A stretch of 59,353 nucleotides of DNA from Pseudomonadota bacterium (lineage in GTDB: Bacteria > Pseudomonadota > Gammaproteobacteria > Burkholderiales > Burkholderiaceae_C). The position numbers and the translations under genes are program-made. This document shows positions 51,765 to 58,938 of this stretch, piece after piece. Positions within the stretch are counted from its first letter, which is position 1. The number at the start of each line of letters is the position of its first letter. Where the stretch lies: assembly GCA_021846965.1 (NCBI GenBank), contig JAJZWA010000017.1, positions 1-59,353 of the forward strand. The letters run 5' to 3'. Under the pieces are notes generated by a model. It saw only the letters and a list, made by a program, of their open reading frames with translations, was not told the origin of the DNA and did no database searches.

Positions 51765-52547
51765 ATGTCGCCCCGCCCACCGCCTGAGCGGCCCGATGCC
51801 TTGAACTGGACCCTGCCCCGCCTGCTCCCCGGAGAGCCCTTCCCGCCCGCGGACCAGGCGCTCCCCGCCGAAGCGCCCTACCCGGGCCTGCTGGCCGCGG
51901 GTGGCCGCGTCGACGCCCCGACCTTGCGCGCGGCCTATTCCGGGGGCATCTTCCCCTGGTTCGGCGAGGACGAGCCGCCCCTGTGGTGGAGCCCCGATCC
52001 GCGCATGGTGCTGCTGCCGCAGGAGCTGCGGGTACGGCGCTCGCTGCGCCAGGCGGCGCGGCGCATGAGCCGGGACCCGCGCCTGGACCTGCGGGTGGAC
52101 TGCGACTTCGGCGCCGTCATGCGCGCCTGCGCCGCGCCGCGCGCGGGCGTGGCGGGCACCTGGATCGGCCCGAGCATCCTGCAGGCCTACGGCGACCTGC
52201 ACGCCCAGGGCCTGGCGCACAGCTTCGAGCTGTGGCGCGACGGGGAACTGGTGGCCGGGCTGTACCTGGTGGCCCTGGGAGCCGCGGCCTTCGGCGAGTC
52301 CATGTTCACCCGCGTGGACGACGGATCCAAGCTGCTGCTCATGGCGCTGTGCGGCTTCGCGCTGGCGCGCGGCCTGCGTTTCATCGACTGCCAGCAGCAG
52401 ACCACCCACCTCGCCAGCCTGGGCGCGCGCCCCTGGCCGCGTGCACGCTTCCTGCGCGAGCTGGAGCAGGCCCGCGAGGCCCAGGGGCCGCCAGGCTGGC
52501 AGTATGATTGGACGCAGTTCCGTCAGCATTGCGCAGCCTGGCTGTGA
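51765..52547 (+). CDS. aat: Leucyl/phenylalanyl-tRNA--protein transferase
   Basis: A 260-residue GNAT-like transferase that adds Leu or Phe from charged tRNA to proteins with N-terminal Arg or Lys, marking them for ClpSAP degradation. Family blocks are [41 protein letters not shown] sequence near residues 43-76, [25 protein letters not shown] near 130, AFGESMFTR near 175 and [16 protein letters not shown] near 205. The stop overlaps the bpt start (GTGA), so both N-degron transferases are translated together. Confidence 0.96.
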   Translation: MSPRPPPERPDALNWTLPRLLPGEPFPPADQALPAEAPYPGLLAAGGRVDAPTLRAAYSGGIFPWFGEDEPPLWWSPDPRMVLLPQELRVRRSLRQAARRMSRDPRLDLRVDCDFGAVMRACAAPRAGVAGTWIGPSILQAYGDLHAQGLAHSFELWRDGELVAGLYLVALGAAAFGESMFTRVDDGSKLLLMALCGFALARGLRFIDCQQQTTHLASLGARPWPRARFLRELEQAREAQGPPGWQYDWTQFRQHCAAWL

Positions 52548-53281
52548 CCCATCCGAACGACGTGCCGTTCAGTGCGCTGCAGTTCTACTCGACTGCCGCG
52601 TACCCCTGCAGCTACCTTCCCGAGCGGCTGGCACGCTCGCAGGTGGTCACGCCGGCCCACCGCGTGCGCGCCGACGTGTACACCGAGCTGGTCCAGGCGG
52701 GTTTTCGGCGCAGCGGGCTGTTCACCTACCGTCCGCAGTGCGAGGCCTGCCATGCCTGCATGGCGCTGCGGGTGCTGGCGCAGGAGTTCCGCGCCGACCG
52801 CAGCCAGCGCCGCGCCTGGAAGCGCCATGGCGGGCTGCAGGCGCGGGTCATGGCGCCCGAGTTCGTGCTCGAGCACTACGAGCTGTACCTGCGCTACCAG
52901 GCCCGGCGCCACGCCGGCGGCGGCATGGACCAGGACAGCATCGACCAGTACACCCAGTTCCTGCTGCAAAGCCGGGTGGACACCCGGCTGGTCGAATTCC
53001 GCGACGCCGCCGGCACCCTCAGGATGGTCTCCGTCATCGACCTGCTGGGCGACGGCCTGTCGGCCGTCTACACCTTCTACGACCCGGAGGCCGCCGGCTC
53101 CGGCCTGGGCACCTATGGCGTGCTGTGGCAGATCATGCAGACCCGCGCCCTCGGCCTGCCGCACACCTACCTGGGCTACTGGATCGCCCAGAGCCCCAAG
53201 ATGGCCTACAAGAGCCGCTTCCGGCCGCATCAGATCCTCCGGGACGAGCGTTGGGTCGACGTGGAGCCCGCACAGGCATGA
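52544..53281 (+). CDS. bpt: Bacterial aspartate/glutamate leucyltransferase (Bpt, ATE-like)
   Basis: A 245-residue member of the R-transferase family that attaches Leu to N-terminal Asp/Glu substrates in bacteria, the second arm of the N-degron pathway. It shows [23 protein letters not shown] near residue 10, [24 protein letters not shown] near 47 with its cysteine cluster, RHAGGGMD near 120 and [18 protein letters not shown] near 208. GTG at 52544 is chosen because it overlaps the aat stop and matches the family start; an in-frame upstream TTG at 52508 is less likely. Confidence 0.94.
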   Translation: MTHPNDVPFSALQFYSTAAYPCSYLPERLARSQVVTPAHRVRADVYTELVQAGFRRSGLFTYRPQCEACHACMALRVLAQEFRADRSQRRAWKRHGGLQARVMAPEFVLEHYELYLRYQARRHAGGGMDQDSIDQYTQFLLQSRVDTRLVEFRDAAGTLRMVSVIDLLGDGLSAVYTFYDPEAAGSGLGTYGVLWQIMQTRALGLPHTYLGYWIAQSPKMAYKSRFRPHQILRDERWVDVEPAQA

Positions 53282-53313
53282 CAGGCCGATATTTCGGCAT
53301 GTAAAATGGAAGG

Positions 53314-54129
53314 ATGACCAAGGCCTCATCCTCCTCGACCGGGCGACGCGAGCAACCGGCCATCCAGGTGATCGAGCGCATGTTCTCGATCCTCGACGCG
53401 CTGGCCGAGCACAGCGAGCCGGCGCCGCTCAAGCTCATCGCCGAACGCTGCGGCTTGCATCCGTCCACCGCCCATCGCATTCTCAACGACCTGGCCACCG
53501 GGCACCTGGTGGACCGCTGCGACCCGGGCGTGTACCAGCTGGGCATGCGCCTGCTGGAGCTGGGCAACCTGGTGAAGGCCCGCCTGAACGTGCGCGACGT
53601 CGCCCTCGGGCCGATGCGCGAGCTGCACCGCCTGACCCACCAGCCGGTGAACCTGAGCCTGCGCCAGGGCGACGAGATCATCTACATCGAGCGCGCCTAC
53701 AGCGAGCGCTCGGGCATGCAGGTGGTGCGCACGGTGGGTGGCCACGCGCCGCTGCACCTGACCTCGGTGGGCAAGCTGTTCCTCGCCGGCGAGGACCCGC
53801 AGAAGGTCAAGGCCTACGCGATGCGCACGGGCCTGGCCGGCCACACGCGCAACAGCATCACCGACCTGCCCCGGCTGGAGGCCGAGCTCGCACGGGTGCG
53901 CCAGCTCGGCTTCGCACGCGACAACGAGGAACTCGAGCTCGGCGTGCGCTGCATGGCCGCCGGCATCCTGGACGACACCGGGCGCCTCGTGGCGGGACTG
54001 TCGCTGTCGGCGCCGGCCGACCGGCTGCAGGAAGACTGGCTGGGCAAGGTGGTGGAAACCGCGGCGCGCATTTCGGCCTCGCTGGGCTACCGCGCCAAGC
54101 CCGCGCAGGGCGTGGCCCGCCGCGCCTGA
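53314..54129 (+). CDS. IclR family transcriptional regulator
   Basis: A 271-residue regulator with an N-terminal winged helix (about residues 10-80; AIQVIERMFSILDALAEH, LKLIAERCGLHPSTAHRILNDL) and a C-terminal effector-binding domain (about 95-260; HLTSVGKLFLAGE, NEELELGVRCMAAGILD). Such proteins respond to small metabolites and usually control adjacent catabolic genes, but none is next door here. It converges with the pbpG homologue, and a perfect hairpin lies between the two stops. Confidence 0.93.
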   Translation: MTKASSSSTGRREQPAIQVIERMFSILDALAEHSEPAPLKLIAERCGLHPSTAHRILNDLATGHLVDRCDPGVYQLGMRLLELGNLVKARLNVRDVALGPMRELHRLTHQPVNLSLRQGDEIIYIERAYSERSGMQVVRTVGGHAPLHLTSVGKLFLAGEDPQKVKAYAMRTGLAGHTRNSITDLPRLEAELARVRQLGFARDNEELELGVRCMAAGILDDTGRLVAGLSLSAPADRLQEDWLGKVVETAARISASLGYRAKPAQGVARRA

Positions 54130-54150
54130 AGCCTGAAGGCCGCGAGCCGC

Positions 54151-54172
54151 CCGGAGCCTCGGGAGGCTCCGG
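54151..54172. terminator. Perfect GC hairpin between convergent IclR and pbpG genes
   Basis: CCGGAGCCTC (54151-54160) is the exact reverse complement of GAGGCTCCGG (54163-54172), with two bases between. Flanking GCCCGG/CCGGGC-type bases may extend it. There is no T tract. Confidence 0.45.
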
Positions 54173-54181
54173 CGCCGGGCT

Positions 54182-55525
54182 TCACTCGTCGACCGTCTGC
54201 TGCCGGGCTTCGGCGCTGGGAATCGGATCGACCCGGGTCAGCAAGGTGCGCCCGGAGGTCTGCATCCAGTTGCGGATGCGTTCGGCATCCACGAAATGCG
54301 CGTAGCGCCCCCAGGCATCGAGCAGCACGACGATCACGTTGCGCCCCTGCACGACGGTGTTGAGCACCAGGCAATGCCCGGCTTCATTGATGTAGCCGGT
54401 CTTCTGCAGCAGGATGTCCCAGCCGCGGTTGAAGATCAGGTGATCGGTGTTGCGGAACTGCAGCTCGTAGCGACCCGCGGTGACCGTGCTCTTGGGGTGG
54501 GTCGAGAACTGGCGGATCAGCGGATAGGCGTACACGGCGGCCACCAGCTTGGCCAGGTCGCTGGCGGTCGACTGATTCTGCGGCGACAGCCCCGTGGGCT
54601 CGATGTAGTGGGTGTGCAGCATGCCCAGCGACGCCGCCTTGCGGTTCATGGCCGCGATGCAGGCGGCCAGCCCGCCGGGAAAGTTCCGGGCCAGCGCGTG
54701 GGCGGCGCGATTCTCGGACGACATCAGCGCCAGCTTGAGCAATTCCTCGCGGGTGAACACCATGCCGGGGCGCAGGCGCGAGCTGCTCCACTTCAGGGTA
54801 TCGATGTCCTCGTCGGTGATCTCGATGGGCTGGTCCATGGGCTGGTGCGCGTCCAGCACCACCGCGGCCGTCATCAGCTTGGTCAGCGAGGCGATCGGAC
54901 GCACGTCCCCCGCGTCCTTGCTCAGCAGCACCTGGTGCGTGCGCGCATCGATGACCAGGGCGGAACCCGAGGCCAGCGAGATCGGATCGTCGTTGAACGA
55001 GGTGCGACGCAGGTCGGCAGGCACCGACGCGGGCGCGGGCATGGGCCGGACTTCGTGCATCACCGCATGTACCGGGCGCGCGGCCTCAGGATGCACCACC
55101 CTTCGCTGCGACAGGCGGCTCCTGCGCTCGATCACCTTGCGCTCCACCGGCTTGCGCGCCACGGCCTTGCGCACGATCCTCCTGCGCACCACCTTCCGGT
55201 GCTCGACCACCTTGCGCTCGACCCGCTTGTGTTCGACCACCCTGCGCTCGACCCGCTTGCGCTCGACCACCTTGCGCTCGATCCGCTTGTGCTCGATCCG
55301 CTTGTGCTCGATCCGCTTGCGCTCGACCACCTTGCGCTCGACCTGCTTGTGCACATCGCCCGCATGCACCGCCGGTGTGGCGGAAGCTTGCGGGGCGCTG
55401 GCCTCGGTGGCCGCGTGGGCGCTGGTCGCGAAAGCGCAGATTCCCAGAGTCCACCCCAGCACCAGGGCTCGCAAGGCATGGGACTTGCCCTGTGCGGGCC
55501 GGAAGCTGGGTCGAAGGATGCGCAT
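54182..55525 (-). CDS. pbpG: D-alanyl-D-alanine endopeptidase (PBP7/PbpG-like) with a long basic repeat linker
   Basis: A 447-residue periplasmic low-molecular-weight penicillin-binding protein of the S11 family. Active-site motifs are SLTKLM (SxxK) near residue 237, SSEN (SxN) near 297 and KTG near 383. PBP7-type enzymes cleave D-Ala-mDAP cross-links. A signal peptide covers about residues 1-38. The oddity is residues about 59-135: roughly 15 tandem copies of a K-[R/V]-[I/V]-E-[R/H] pentapeptide, strongly basic, absent from typical PbpG. It may form a charged helix binding the cell wall or acidic polymers. The ATG at 55525 gives a proper signal peptide; an earlier start at 55624 is unlikely. 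Confidence 0.9.
   Translation of the reverse strand: MRILRPSFRPAQGKSHALRALVLGWTLGICAFATSAHAATEASAPQASATPAVHAGDVHKQVERKVVERKRIEHKRIEHKRIERKVVERKRVERRVVEHKRVERKVVEHRKVVRRRIVRKAVARKPVERKVIERRSRLSQRRVVHPEAARPVHAVMHEVRPMPAPASVPADLRRTSFNDDPISLASGSALVIDARTHQVLLSKDAGDVRPIASLTKLMTAAVVLDAHQPMDQPIEITDEDIDTLKWSSSRLRPGMVFTREELLKLALMSSENRAAHALARNFPGGLAACIAAMNRKAASLGMLHTHYIEPTGLSPQNQSTASDLAKLVAAVYAYPLIRQFSTHPKSTVTAGRYELQFRNTDHLIFNRGWDILLQKTGYINEAGHCLVLNTVVQGRNVIVVLLDAWGRYAHFVDAERIRNWMQTSGRTLLTRVDPIPSAEARQQTVDE
55121..55348 (-). repeat. 15-bp-period coding repeat in the pbpG homologue
   Basis: Around 15 imperfect tandem copies of a 15-bp unit encode K-[RV]-[IV]-E-[RH]. Recurring strings such as cttgcgctcgaccac and cttgtgctcgatccg on the plus strand are identical or near-identical between copies, indicating recent expansion by slippage or unequal exchange. 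The period keeps the frame. Confidence 0.9.
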
Positions 55526-55892
55526 GATGCCTCGCGGTGAATGCAGCAGAGCGTACCAAAGGGGAAAAAATGCGGCAAGATCAAAAGTTTGCGTCTTGCT
55601 CTTGATGCGCGCTCCGAGCATCACCGTAAACCCTATGTGGAATTACCCGATGCGCGGGCGTGACCAGCCGGTCCTCGGCCCCGCGCCGGGGCGCGATTGT
55701 AGGGTGCCGGCAACGGCATCCCGGGGCGACTGCCGCGCCCGCTGCCCGCTCTGCCGCTCGCAGCCCCCGAGCCGGCGCGGCGCATCCTGGGCATGAGCCC
55801 CGCATCAGGGCTTCGACAGAGTCTCATTGCGCTGCTCCGGGAGGCCGCGGCGACTTCTAGGATTTCCCCACCATCACTGCAGGGGAACTCCG
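55526..55892. other. Intergenic region between pbpG and the small lipoprotein gene
   Basis: The two genes diverge. A weak minus-strand promoter (TTGCCG, 17 bp, TACGCT) sits near 55550-55580. No credible gene is seen elsewhere in this stretch. Confidence 0.4.
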
Positions 55893-56198
55893 ATGCGTCA
55901 CCATCAATCCATGCTCCTCGTCGCAGCCCTGGCGACCAGCGCCCTGGCGCTGGGTGGCTGCGGTCTGTTCACGCATACCACCAAGACCACCGGGCCGGAC
56001 GGCAAACCCGCCTTCGCGCTCAACTGCCCGAACGCCGCGGCCTGCTATGCGCAGGCCGGCAAGCTGTGCCAGAACAAGGGCTACATCATCGAGGATCAGG
56101 CCAAGCACCCCGAAGGTACCGGCAGCGGCTTGTACCGGGAGGACTTCACCAACACCAAGGAAGGACACGGGGAGATGCTGATCGAGTGCAAGCCCTGA
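55893..56198 (+). CDS. Small lipoprotein of unknown function
   Basis: A 101-residue protein whose N-terminus MRHHQSMLLVAALATSALALGGC ends in a clear lipobox (LGGC; cysteine at residue 23), predicting lipid modification and cleavage by LspA. The mature part has four further cysteines in NCPNAAACYAQAGKLCQN and a final ECKP, which could form two disulfides. I do not recognise a family. The ribosome site aggggaactc precedes the ATG. A long GC hairpin follows the stop. Confidence 0.82.
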   Translation: MRHHQSMLLVAALATSALALGGCGLFTHTTKTTGPDGKPAFALNCPNAAACYAQAGKLCQNKGYIIEDQAKHPEGTGSGLYREDFTNTKEGHGEMLIECKP

Positions 56199-56215
56199 CG
56201 GCTCCGAGCTGGGTG

Positions 56216-56245
56216 CCGGGCGGGCGCGCACGCACGCCCGCCCGG
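56216..56245. terminator. 11-bp perfect GC stem-loop between convergent small genes
   Basis: CCGGGCGGGCG (56216-56226) pairs with CGCCCGCCCGG (56235-56245) around an eight-base loop, between the lipoprotein gene and the convergent 77-residue gene. No T tract. Confidence 0.5.
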
Positions 56246-56282
56246 TGCATCGCGGCGTCGCCCGCGCGCGGTCTCGCGCGGA

Positions 56283-56516
56283 TCAGTCCGGTGCGGCGTT
56301 GCGCAGCCGGTCCTCGAAGGCATCGATGCGGCGCCTGCCCTCATCGATCGCCGCGCTCAGCATCAGGTCGTAGCTGCTGCGGGGCCGGGCGCCGTAGTCC
56401 TTGTAGCCGATCCCCTCGATGGCGTAGGACCAGGTCCACTGCCCATCGGCGGCGGCCTGCACGCGGATGCTGATCGTGTGTCCGCGGTATTCGTGTCGTA
56501 TGACTGCATCTGACAT
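56283..56516 (-). CDS. Small conserved-looking protein of unknown function
   Basis: A 77-residue soluble protein with the plausible compact fold pattern VIRHEYRGHTISIRVQAA, GQWTWSYAIEG, then helix SSYDLMLSAAIDEGRRRIDAFEDRL. Similar short proteins with an antiparallel strand pair followed by a helix occur in Burkholderiales, but I cannot name the family. A strong Shine-Dalgarno (ggagg, 56525-56529) sits 8 bp before the ATG, and a TACAAT hexamer (56539-56544) is just upstream, supporting expression. Confidence 0.72.
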   Translation of the reverse strand: MSDAVIRHEYRGHTISIRVQAAADGQWTWSYAIEGIGYKDYGARPRSSYDLMLSAAIDEGRRRIDAFEDRLRNAAPD

Positions 56517-56605
56517 GCATCAGGCCTCCAGACGACATATTGTATTTCGTGCAGGAATCGCGCCCTGGGCCTCGGCGCCCTCGACTGCGGGCACCGCCAG
56601 CGGGA

Positions 56606-57475
56606 TCAGCCCAGGCAGGCCTGGATCGCCCGAAGTGCCTCCGCCGCGCCGAAGGGCATGCCCACATCGTGGCGCGAGGGCACGGCGCAATCCCTGGGGT
56701 TGACGCGCACCACGCGCCCGCCGTGGTTGAGCACGACGCTGTGGGTGAACAAGCGCACCGAAGGGATCGCGGTGCCGGCGCCGATCTCCACCACCACCGG
56801 CCTCTCGCAGCGGCTCAGCCAGGCATTGAGCGCGTTTTCCTGCGCCTTCGACCGCGCCTCGATCCAGTCGCGATCGCCGAACATCAGCAGATTCGGGCGT
56901 GCCAGCGCGCCGCAGCGCGGACACAGCGGCGGGTCGCCACGCAGCGTGCACGTCGCCTCGTCGACCTCGGGCTCGAAGCCGTCCGCCGACCAGGTCTCCT
57001 CACGGCAAAGCCGCATGCACTGCAGGTGGTGGATCGAGCCGTGGCACTCCTGCACGCGCGCAGGATCGAAGCCGGCGCGCTGGAACTGGCCGTCGACGTT
57101 CGAGGTGAACACGCCGAGCCCGAGGGGCGTCCTGGCTCCCAGCTCACGCAGGATGCGGAAACCCTCGTGCGGGATCGTCGCCCGGTACAGCGCCAGCCTG
57201 TGCCCATAGAAGCCCCAGGCCAGGCCTGGATCGCGGGCGAAGGTGGTGGGCGAAGCGATGCTGGGGAAGTCGAGACGGGCCTTCGCCAGTGCGGGGTAGG
57301 CTTGCCAGAAGCCTTGGGTACCGCGAAAGTCCGGCAAGCCGGAATCGACCCCCATGCCCGCCCCGGCGGCGACCACGATGGCGTCCGCCTGGTCGATCAG
57401 ATCGGCGGCCTGCGCCGCCAGGCCGGCCAGGTCCGATGGCCAGGCCGCGCCGATACCTTCGTCCGTGCGCATCAT
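56606..57475 (-). CDS. Sir2 family NAD-dependent deacylase (sirtuin-like)
   Basis: A 289-residue sirtuin-fold protein. Seen are the NAD-binding VVAAGAGMGVDSGLPDFRG near residues 35-53, TSNVDGQFQRAG near 125, the catalytic histidine in ECHGSIHHLQC near 143, a four-cysteine zinc module (LQCMRLC ... CPRC, about 150-188) and the late VVEIGAGTAIPSVR and RVNPRD. The NxD is SNVDGQ as in bacterial class members. Substrate is unknown; it may act in protein deacylation or in NAD-linked roles. It is the last confidently chromosomal gene before the island-like border. Confidence 0.9.
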   Translation of the reverse strand: MMRTDEGIGAAWPSDLAGLAAQAADLIDQADAIVVAAGAGMGVDSGLPDFRGTQGFWQAYPALAKARLDFPSIASPTTFARDPGLAWGFYGHRLALYRATIPHEGFRILRELGARTPLGLGVFTSNVDGQFQRAGFDPARVQECHGSIHHLQCMRLCREETWSADGFEPEVDEATCTLRGDPPLCPRCGALARPNLLMFGDRDWIEARSKAQENALNAWLSRCERPVVVEIGAGTAIPSVRLFTHSVVLNHGGRVVRVNPRDCAVPSRHDVGMPFGAAEALRAIQACLG

Positions 57476-57512
57476 CCCTCCCCTTCATGACCCATCGTCA
57501 GGTCGGAAGATG

Positions 57513-57554
57513 AAAAAAGCCGCAAGCCCTCGATTTCTCGTGGTCTTGCGGCTT
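57513..57554 (-). terminator. Intrinsic terminator facing the Sir2 gene
   Basis: On the minus strand AAGCCGCAAG and CTTGCGGCTT form a perfect ten-base stem with an 18-base loop, followed by a TTTTTT run (57513-57518). No minus-strand gene is visible just upstream, only the tRNA-end-like tract at 57581-57593. Confidence 0.82.
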
Positions 57555-57580
57555 CTGCCGGTGGTCACCGGACTGGCGTC

Positions 57581-57593
57581 TGGTGGGTGGTAC
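57581..57593 (-). other. tRNA 3'-end-like tract (candidate attachment-site remnant)
   Basis: On the minus strand the tract reads gtaccacccacca, with a discriminator-like base and CCA end, as at the 3' ends of lysine- or valine-type tRNAs. It lies 26 bp before the terminator hairpin, the spacing expected of a tRNA gene. No T-arm or body follows; AT-rich DNA begins instead. This is what remains beside an island that integrated into a tRNA 3' end and carried the restored tRNA to its other side. Inference only. Confidence 0.45.
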
Positions 57594-58119
57594 ATCCCCA
57601 ACAAAAATATTGAAAGTTGTTGTTTTTATGCGATTTATTGATTAGAAAAATATTTTTTACCACCATTTTTACCCTCAAGTACACCGCGCTGCGCTGACCA
57701 CACGGGCTAGCTTCCCGATCACCTGTGAGCGCGGCCACGAGTAGCGGTTCGACGAAACCACCATCCCGATGCACGGCGGACAAGCTTTCGCTCGATGGCC
57801 GTGGCATCCAATGATGATGACAAACAACGGGCAACCTGCCATTCCGGGCGCCGATGGCTACCCCGGCGCACTCACGCCAGGGGACATCGCTGCGCTTGAC
57901 GAGATGGAACGCGTGGCCGGGCGTCACTTCGGACCACCTCCAACGACTGCATGCGGAGGCCGGGTTCGGCTATGCCGAGTCGCTTGAGGCGGCCCCCGCC
58001 GACATGGGCGCGGTCGCCGTGACGAACATCCAGCACTTGTGGGTGCTGCCGGAGGCGCTCCCGTTCGCCTGGACGCAGGACGCGACACCTCCACGCCCTC
58101 CGAGCGCACCCGCGCCGGA
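57594..58119. other. Gene-poor AT-rich region at the island border
   Basis: From about 57600 to 57665 the sequence is strongly AT-rich, unlike anything to the left. The remaining 450 bp hold only short frames without credible starts or recognisable motifs; two neighbouring plus-strand frames (57769-57987 and 57854-58204) might be pieces of one frame-shifted gene but nothing supports this firmly. Confidence 0.55.
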
Positions 58120-58524
58120 TCAGAAGACCATGACGATTCCCGCTACGGCGATCACGGTTCCGAGCAAGAACGACGACGCCACGCCTGTGAAGACCCTCAT
58201 GTAGATCGCTTGCCACCGCTCGCGGTAAGGGCTTTCGTACGAATCATGCAACTCTCTTTGCCCTCGGATGATCAGCGAGCCCGCCCCCGCTGCAGCGCCT
58301 GCCAGGTACACCGCGATGGCCGCGACGGCGAAGTATTTGTAGCTGCCGAAGAGTTGCTTGGAAATCAGCGCCTGGCTGAACGCGAGGATCGAGACGGCTG
58401 AGCCCGAATTCAGAGTGATCAGCAGCTTCGTCGCCTGAACAGCGTAGTCGTGAAGCCGCTTCTCGCGCTCCAGCTTTATCAGGAACGCATGGTTTGCTTG
58501 CTGAAGCGATTGCTGTTGGTCCAT
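58120..58524 (-). CDS. Small membrane protein with three predicted helices
   Basis: A 134-residue protein with a polar N-terminus (MDQQQSLQQANHAFLIKLEREKRL, probably helical) and three hydrophobic segments near residues 35-52, 64-86 and 110-133. A family is not recognised, though small membrane proteins of this layout are frequent in defence and mobile islands. The ATG at 58524 is preceded by an aagg-type ribosome site; a start nine codons earlier is less likely. Base composition is lower in GC than the chromosome to the left. Confidence 0.65.
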   Translation of the reverse strand: MDQQQSLQQANHAFLIKLEREKRLHDYAVQATKLLITLNSGSAVSILAFSQALISKQLFGSYKYFAVAAIAVYLAGAAAGAGSLIIRGQRELHDSYESPYRERWQAIYMRVFTGVASSFLLGTVIAVAGIVMVF

Positions 58525-58938
58525 GACCTTGCCCCATGATGAAACGCCCAATCAATCCTATGCGCGGCCCCGGCGCTCTGCGTCGCCATGGCCAGCGGCG
58601 AAATCGATGCACCGATCAAGGTGGGCAGTAGACATCAGACCCAAAGGACCTCATCGTGACGATCGCTGTCCACGTCCACAGGCTCCGCCCGGGATCGACG
58701 CCAGCACGCAACCATTCACCGCCAAGAAAAATCATCTTGGCAGGTCGACTGACACAGATATGCCCCGACGGTGAGCCGCCGTACCGTGTGTTCGACCGCG
58801 AAACGCTTGCACTATCCTCTTGTGACTCGCATGCGCTTGGCCGTCATCGCGGCAATGGCCCGAGAAGCCACGAAATCTTCGCTGCGAGCTGGAGATGCCT
58901 CACGGGTTGAAGGCGCCACACAGGGGAGAACGTAAGGA
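58525..58938. other. Divergent intergenic region before the DUF499-like gene
   Basis: About 400 bp without a convincing gene between two divergent genes. It should carry the promoter of the ATPase gene; I see no clean -35/-10 pair. Confidence 0.4.

Noticed and set aside
57565..57927. Minus-strand frame of 120 codons over the AT-rich island edge
   Set aside because: Its C-terminus simply reads the AT-rich border and the tRNA-like end; no motif, no ribosome site.
57769..58204. Possible frame-shifted small gene in two overlapping frames
   Set aside because: The segments IPGADGYPGALTPGDIAALDEME and HLQRLHAEAGFGYAESLEAAP-type sequence look protein-like and could be joined by one frameshift, but there is no recognised family or ribosome site to support it.
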